From Lycorma delicatula (lineage: Eukaryota > Arthropoda > Insecta > Hemiptera > Fulgoridae), in contig NC_134458.1 in assembly GCF_047948215.1 (NCBI RefSeq), forward strand, positions 140,968,036 to 141,032,035: a stretch of 64,000 bases of DNA, read 5' to 3'. Positions 57,200 to 64,000 of the stretch are shown here, in pieces (within the stretch, counting starts at the first letter, position 1; each line of letters starts with the position of its first letter). The position numbers and the translations under genes are program-made. The notes under the pieces were generated by a model, which was given only the letters and a program-made list of their open reading frames with translations, ran no database searches and was not told the origin of the DNA.

Positions 57200-57237
57200 A
57201 TCTTCTTAGGATTTCTCCACAGAAATCCTAAGAAGAT
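57200..57237. repeat. Perfect hairpin, 17-bp stem
   Basis: ATCTTCTTAGGATTTCT (57200-57216) and AGAAATCCTAAGAAGAT (57221-57237) are exact complements around the loop CCAC. No T-run or gene suggests a terminator role. Confidence 0.95.
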
Positions 57238-58139
57238 TCATAATGTAAAAAAACATATTTCTTTTTAATATTTCAGTAGAATTGAATGTTGTAGTTTTTA
57301 GTGATAATTAAACGTTGATTCTAATGAATTATCTTTTTTCATGAACTAATTCAAGGTTTTAGATTACGAAAAGCAGACCTCGTTTTCACTGTTCTAAATA
57401 AAATAAATACGTGTAAATATTGACCTTTTTATACGTTAAAAATTTTATTTTTTTAATACTACCAAACTAGTCCTCCCAAAAAATTTATATATTTTATTAT
57501 AAATATTTTTTTATATGTATTATTTATTTATTTTTTTGAATAGTTAATCACATTTTAAAAAGGTTAATTAATTAATTGATTTATCAAGGGTATGGGAATT
57601 TTTTATTAATTTATTTATTCATTCGGTAACTTTAATCATTTACGGCACAAAGAGATTTCATAGTTCTCAATTTAAAGGAAATTATATATCCTTTAATTTT
57701 TTTAGTAAAACTATTTTTGTAGAAATCTAAGATTTTGGAATAAATTGCTACAAATTGTTCGCAAAATGTTGGATAACTGATAAAAAAAAAATGGTCTTAT
57801 TTTTTTAAAACCTATTTTGGTCAATTTTTTGCCACATTGAAAATTAAAAAAAATTTTATAAAATTTGAATTTGTAATCTCTTTTTAATTTTTTTAGATGA
57901 AAATCGATAATTTACAAGATATTAGGAAAAGTCGATGTTTTTCACTCCTTTGGATGTGATTTAAGGGTAAATCACAAATATAGAGGATGCATAAAATGGA
58001 ATATCTTGGTTTTAAAGCCATTTAATATCTATATATTTTGACTTAAGTAATGTATCACAAATAAAATGAAACAATAACTCATATTTTTTCCCTAAAAAAT
58101 AAATATCTCTAAAAATATAATATAGGTCATATTGAACAC
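57238..58139. other. AT-rich spacer
   Basis: Nothing recognised. Confidence 0.4.
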
Positions 58140-58740
58140 CTCAATTTTGTTACGGAGCACAAATACCTTCACACGACAGTTCGCGCCATACTTTAAACCA
58201 ATATGTCTCAAGTAATGGAAGCGACAGCTGCTTCAATACTGCGCCATAAATCGGGTAAGTTAGTAGCGGATTTGCGTACACAAGATAAAATCCCTAAGGA
58301 ATAAATCACATAAAGTTAGATCGGGTGACTTTGAGACCATCGCAAACAAGCTCTGTCATCGGGTCAACGCCAACCGATCTGGCGGTTGGGGAAAACGTCT
58401 TTCAATCAATCCTATACAGAGTTAAACCGGTGATTAAACGCACCATCTTGTTGCCAAATAAAATTTTCTTCATCATTTTACTGTGGAGGAAAAAGCCATG
58501 TACGCAGCATCCAAAAAAGCAACTCTTGCTACATTGCGTCGGCGAAATAAACAACCCGTAAACATTCCGTCGGGATGCTGCAAAAACAATTTTGGGAAAT
58601 CTCTTTCTCATTGTAAGAGTTCACGGGAATTTTCTAATCCTTAGATACGGAAATGATTAGTGTTAACTTTTCCATTAAGATGAAATACAATATGATCAAT
58701 AAATTCGTCATCTTCATGTTGAAACTTTTCGATTGCGAAG
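58140..58740 (-). pseudogene. Mariner-like transposase relic (catalytic half)
   Basis: On the minus strand, a WQQDGA motif with its Asp (plus-strand coordinates about 58446-58465) corresponds to FQQDGAPPH of mariner-type transposases. Further on, SKSPDLTLCDLFLRDFI (about 58300-58345) corresponds to RSPDLTPLDFFLWGYI with the third Asp, and YLRHIGLKYGANCRVK near 58160-58205 to the C-terminal helix block. Stops and frame changes separate the parts. The DNA-binding half and terminal repeats are not found. It differs from the three other mariner relics in the window. Confidence 0.7.
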
Positions 58741-61199
58741 TCGGGACGCATATCGCAGTTGAAAGGCTTAAAAGCCTGTAACAGCTGTAAACGAAAAATA
58801 AATCAACTTTGAAGATGAAGCACAGAAATATTCAATACACAGAATATTCTGTAAATTATTTCAAAATTAGAACACCTACAAGGTCTTCACCTAATGAAGT
58901 CTTCTCTTAATGCAGAATACGGAATGAAAATGAAAGTTAAAAACAATAGTAATTAGAACAGAAAACAATAAGCTAGAGAATATCTATACAGAAAATGAAA
59001 AATTAATTAAATTGAACTATCTATCCATTTTATAGCCAACGTTCCTTAAGGAGGTAATGTGATTAGGAATGATAAGTTGGCGGGAGTTTATAGATTCTCC
59101 CTACGGATCGCAGAGCCTGGACAGTGTCCCTTGCTGCTGGATGATTCTATCGGGCGTGTTTTTAAGGTTTATTTTATATGACGGGTCTAATTTTCCAATT
59201 TTTGTCTTATTTAATAACCACTCTTAGCTACTTTTAACATTCTATTTCAGTAAGATTAAAAGATAGATTTGGTTTGGTTGAAGAATTACCCATTTTATTC
59301 ATTCGATTACAATTTTTAAACGGTTAAAGAGGATTTAAAACAGCAATTTCGTTTTAACAATCTAAGATCTACATCTTGCTCATCATTAATAGAACAATTA
59401 ATCATTAATGCAATCGTTTCTATTGAAAGAAAGATTTTTATCTTTAATTAGATATACATTGTTACAGAATAAGAAGTGTAAATTACGTATAAAAATATCA
59501 CCAAACTAACATCATCTTATATTTTTCCACTGAAGTATTTATTTCCTCAGTAAAATAACATAAAATGAATTGTAAAAAGAAAACTAAATAATACGTTTTT
59601 TAAATAAATTAATTAATTATCATCTAATAATTTATTATTAATATTTGTTATTGTTATTTTTCAGTGAATTTAAAGCTTTATTTGGAATTCCTGAAGCTCT
59701 AACCTTGGCTTTCGTTATTTAACTTATTTAATAACGGTATTACTCGTAAGCTGAAACTGCTATTATTATCTGCTGATGATTACAAAATTATAGGAAGGGT
59801 AAATAATTATTCAGATTAGGCTTTTAAAACAGATTACATTCTTAATAATACTTAATATATAATTCCCTTATGACTTAATTTAAAAAAAACCTAATGATGA
59901 AGTACCTATACAGAAGAAGATAAGTTACATTCCATTCAATGTAATTTCTATATTGCTGATCTAAGACTGGTATTTTGATTTTACGCTTCTTTTTAATGAT
60001 CATGTTGTAAAGCAATAAGGAATCTTGGTCTGCTTTCCTTGTTTACTCGACATTTCTGTTACTTATAAAACTATTCTATACATCAGTATAAATATTCAAC
60101 ATTTTGAATATTGTACTGTAGTTTGGTTATGGTAGGGACTACACCTATTTTGATATAGAAAAGTCTTTTTCTACATTAAATTTTTATGATTTTGCTGAAC
60201 TATGTAAAAACGTTAACATTAAGTGTAAAAAGAAAGACTGGTAAATTCGTAAGCTCAAAATTCGAGTATTGTGCAAAAACTTGCCTTTGCCTATGAGTTT
60301 GTTATTAGTTATACTCATGTCTCTGTGTTAGGGGTTTCCATGTCACAAATTTATTTTAGGAGAAACGATCAGTTTAAGTGGTCTGCTATTATTAGATAAA
60401 GTCCTTTTAAGAGATGTGTAGAATGGCTTAACTAGTATAATAATTTGGTCGATATAGTTTATGTGAAATCTATTATTAATATTAAATTGTCTTCACTGGA
60501 AATTGGTTTTTTTTTTTTCTTTGATTTTCCTGTTTTTTCACTTTTTATTGATTTTTTCCTGATGGATATCATTAAAAAAAAATAATTATGTTTCATATTG
60601 CTATATTCATTCAGTTGTTTTTTTAGACTTTATTTTAGATTTATCTTATTTTAAATAACTAATCAGTGGTTAAGGATATTACTTTTGTATGTTGTTGCAC
60701 ATTCGTTTAGTTCAAAATTTAGATTTTTCATGAGAATATTGATATCATGAGTCTCCTGATAGGTCAAGTGTATAGACTGAGATTTTTATACAGTTCTATT
60801 CACTTGCTTCACACTTTAGAGTAGGTCAATCCACACTGTTTAGAGAGGTATGGTCACGGAGGTTGGGATAGCTGCAGGAATAATATGGAGGCCATTTTTT
60901 TTTTCGATAGACTAGTGTGAGAATATATAAGTAATACGAATAATTTTACACGCGTAGATCTGTATCTTCTTTCTATATATAAAACCCCACGGTATACAGA
61001 AAACTTGTTATCACGAAGTTGTTAAAATTATAAAAAAATAATAGATAAAACAAACCATAAAAAAAAGAAAACTAGTCACTTTCCCTCATGGATTGATCAA
61101 TTGAAAATATTAATATAAAGATAGCACCAGTGTACCAGAAAGTTTTCAATGGATTTACATGTATATACCAAGTAGCAAGATCAATTTACAGTTTATAAG

Positions 61200-61200
<1 letters not shown>
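58741..61200. other. AT-rich spacer with a GC-richer patch
   Basis: No gene recognised. About 59030-59165 is clearly less AT-rich (TTGGCGGGAGTTTATAGATT, CGGATCGCAGAGCCTGGACA), and resembles a LINE or transposon tail, but I cannot classify it. Confidence 0.4.

Positions 61201-61232
<32 letters not shown>
61201..61232. repeat. (CT)n microsatellite
   Basis: About fifteen CT units at 61202-61231. Confidence 0.95.
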
Positions 61233-61234
<2 letters not shown>

Positions 61235-61959
61235 ATATACATAGTTGTATATAAGTGTGCGCGTGTGTATATATTTATTCCAGTACAGTGCAAGTTAAAT
61301 GAATGTGGTAGACAGAACAGTTAGTTATGTTGACCTAGTGCGACCAGTAATGTAAGTTCTTTTAATATCCAGTGTTGATAGTTTCTTGTTTGCTAACTAT
61401 TACCACTACTTCATAGGAGAAATGCATCATATAACAATAATAATAAAAATGCATCTATCTATGGAGTGATGTTAGCGGGATTACACTGATCTGTTAAAAC
61501 TGGTTTTTAAAAACTAAAAATAATTCCATCTTTATACGGGTCAACAGGTATTCCGATAGATATATGTTTGTTAACACCATATGGGAATGATTTTAAAGCG
61601 TAGCCTTTCTGGGAAGAAAAGATGATATCATTGTTTAATGCAGAATAATTTTATAAAATGCATTATACATAAACATTTCTTTAATAATATTTTAACGTAT
61701 ATTTAATTTTTATAGTCTTTACTTTTGCATTTAAGATTTTTATTTTAATTTATTATTAATTTATCTCTATTACGATGCGATATTGGAGAATTTAAAAAGT
61801 TTTACGTGTATAAATTCCTTAATCGAATTTATGGCGCTAGCATTCCATCTGACCTACAAAAAAGTCACTTTACTGTAACTCCGAACTAAGACACTACAGT
61901 AATAAAACCAGAAACTTTGTAAGAAGTAGAAATGTTAAAACTAAGCAGCAAAGGACAAT
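61233..61959. other. AT-rich spacer
   Basis: Nothing recognised. Confidence 0.4.
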
Positions 61960-62345
61960 TGAAAAAATGGAAAAGAAAGAAAGAAATTTATAATCGAAAA
62001 AATCTGCGTGCCTAAATACCAAAACAACGAAACTAGATTGTTAATAAAGTCCTGTAAATATACAAGAATATCTAAAACCCTTCCGACACGATGAGGAAAA
62101 TGAATAATCAGCTTCTACATACTTCATCATAAGAATGAACCAAAACAGACTGACAAAACAGATTTTCGACTTCTTCATGAATAGAAAAACCAAGAAAAAC
62201 TGGTTGAAACCAAGAAAACATGGAAGAACTTAAGATCCACAATAACAAAATGACTGACAGCAAAAGATGAGAAAGACACTGGAAATGAGACCTAAGATTT
62301 CAAAAAATCGTCTCAGAAAGTATATTGGAAGAAGCGAAAAGAACA
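61960..62345 (+). pseudogene. RTE-like LINE C-terminal relic
   Basis: In one frame from about 62134 it reads RMNQNRLTKQIFDFFMNRKT then KKNWLK, which fits the RM.pNRLT..IF.y...kKtk..W block of RTE-like LINE proteins just downstream of the RT. In the same frame after stops come KISKNRLRKYIGRSEKNTTH. This comparison is from memory of the family. No 5' part, poly-A or duplication is seen; the (TA)n tracts at 62443-62562 follow shortly after. Confidence 0.45.
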
Positions 62346-62440
62346 CCACTCACGAAAATAACGTAAACTAACACTTACTCTAGGGGGGATAAATTTAAAA
62401 CCAAAGAATAATTCCTTAATAAAAATTTAAGAAACGAAAA

Positions 62441-62442
<2 letters not shown>

Positions 62443-62475
<33 letters not shown>

Positions 62476-62497
62476 ATATAGTATATTTAGTATAATA

Positions 62498-62563
<66 letters not shown>
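62443..62563. repeat. Long (TA)n microsatellites
   Basis: Two (TA)n tracts at about 62443-62471 and 62500-62562, separated by AT-rich sequence. These generate a spurious open frame of repeated Ile-Tyr on the minus strand. Confidence 0.95.
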
Positions 62564-62566
<3 letters not shown>

Positions 62567-64000
62567 TAGTTGTATCTTATCAATTTTAAAATAATAATGA
62601 TAATAAATAAATATATACATATATATGTATATATATAAACTTGACACAAATATTCTGAATTTTCCTGAACAGGAAACAGAAAAAGGATTAAACATTTTTG
62701 AAATGTTTTCATGAAATAAAGTTTTCCATTAAATCAAACGCCTTCAGTGTATTTTTACCACGATTTATATATATTCAAATATTTAATTAGATAATTTTTC
62801 ACCTGTAAATAAATACGTTACACTTGTAAATATTTCATATTTATTTGCGAGACGCTTAATGCTAGCAACTTTATGAACAGAAGATTTGATTTCGTACTGA
62901 ATTCAAGAAATTAAGTTCTATAACGAAACTGAATTAACAATGTGTGAAAATAAAATAAAAAGCAAAACGAAATATTATTAGTTACAGATGGTTCAGTCGC
63001 TGCCAAAACATAATCATGCTTAATACATTTTATTCCAGAAACACTGGCGGAAGATTGTCAAGTAGGTACTTCTAACTTGCACAATATCTTCTTGTTTTAT
63101 TTATATTTATAATCTGTTTGAAGGGAAAACGATAAAAAAAAGTTTTATGAAAATCAACACTATTTCCCAACATTTTTCCAATTAATGACTATTTTATAGT
63201 TTATTTTGAAAGGTAAGATGTACGAAAATAGCAGGACGGGCTCAATAACAAACGGCTTATAGATACAGTAAAACTAAAAAATGGATGTATCTAATGTGTA
63301 ACCGCTGAGAAGCAGGACAACGATTATGTATGACGTCAGGAGTAGATCTTGTTAAGTGTGGAGGGGAGATAATTTGCTCGGTCCATCCAACGGTAGCTTA
63401 TCAACGGGAAGTTCTTTCCCCTCCACCTAATCGTAACGTCATTTACTATTTTTTTTTTTTTTTTTTTTTTTTTACCATAAAGAAGCATTCGCACTAAGCG
63501 GCCACAATAGCGTTAAGTAAACTGGAGTAAAAAATTAACTAAAATTCTATTACTAAAATTCTTAACTAATACTCTTCTTTGTATGAAAGTACTATATATG
63601 TAAGAAAGCACATGATAAGTAGTCTGAGAAAGTAATGTTTGCCTCATTTATTTAAATTATTTTAAAATTGCCCCAAAATTTTGGTATCTACTAGGAAATA
63701 ATATTTTTTATCTTCCTCCCCCCCAAAAAAAATTAAATTTAAAATTTTTTCACTGAAATTTTAATATAAATTAATTCTAAATGTTAAAGAATAGTCTAGC
63801 AATTTTGTTTTAAATGTGATTTTGCTAAAAAAAAAACTAGGCTATTTTTTTTTAACTTTAATTATTTATTATTAAACCAGTGGTATGAAAACAAATTTTT
63901 TGAGTATGTTCTTAGTATTAAACGAAAGATGATAAAATAAATAAATATGAATTTTTTTTTATTTTCACGTTTAATTTAACAGAGGAATTATTATGCGAAT
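62564..64000. other. AT-rich spacer
   Basis: No gene recognised. GATACAGTAAAAC at 63259-63271 resembles a Tigger terminal word but nothing else supports it. GC-richer sequence follows to about 63440, then a run of 25 T at 63449-63473. Confidence 0.4.

Noticed and set aside
62473..62712. 79-codon minus-strand frame with repeated Ile-Tyr
   Set aside because: Translation of a (TA)n microsatellite.
63259..63271. GATACAGTAAAAC resembling a Tigger end
   Set aside because: Similarity stops after a few bases; no second end or transposase nearby.
1..64000. CRISPR array, prophage, operon or riboswitch
   Set aside because: No regularly spaced repeats, prokaryotic gene layout or aptamer-like conserved core was seen; sequence is eukaryotic repeat DNA.

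Overview
The window looks like repeat-dominated nuclear DNA of an insect. It is very AT-rich and full of poly-A/T runs and microsatellites. No bacterial operons, ribosome-binding sites or host exons can be read with confidence. The repeat content is arthropod in style: LINEs with RNase H, R1-like and RTE-like LINEs, Tc1/mariner and pogo/Tigger transposons, MITEs, and two tRNA-derived SINE families. I infer a hemipteran-like insect with a large genome; this rests on general resemblance of the repeats and is not proven by the sequence.

Layout. 1-2.9 kb: 3' two thirds of an I-group LINE (reverse transcriptase, RNase H, 3' UTR, poly-A). 8.8-10.2 kb: an internally deleted copy of the same family with a 12-bp target-site duplication. 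10.5-13.9 kb: an unclassified repeat, then a decayed minus-strand R1-like LINE that has lost the catalytic part of its RT. 14.5-16.0 kb: SINE pieces and a LINE 3' end with an (ATA)n tail. 16.1-24.3 kb: a nest of transposons in which a Tigger sits at a TA inside a MITE and a mariner sits at a TA inside the MITE's terminal repeat, with a SINE and other repeats between. 26-36.6 kb: mostly AT-rich sequence with SINEs, more MITE copies, a 32-bp perfect palindrome and a 747-bp terminal-inverted-repeat element. 41.3-42.3 kb: mariner relic. 44.1-49.2 kb: two related RTE-like LINE copies flanking a minus-strand relic that carries a Ulp1/C48-like protease region followed by a Pif1-family helicase. 51.5-54.8 kb: SINE, complete short MITE and a minus-strand mariner. 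58.1-58.7 kb: another mariner-like relic. 62 kb: LINE C-terminal relic. The rest is AT-rich spacer in which I recognise little.

None of the transposon genes looks intact; nearly all carry stops, frameshifts, deletions or catalytic changes. The best leads for something unusual are the Ulp1-like plus Pif1 helicase relic, the multi-layer nest at 16-24 kb, the internally deleted LINE derivative bounded by a clear target-site duplication, and a roughly 110-bp insertion shared by two separate RT copies.
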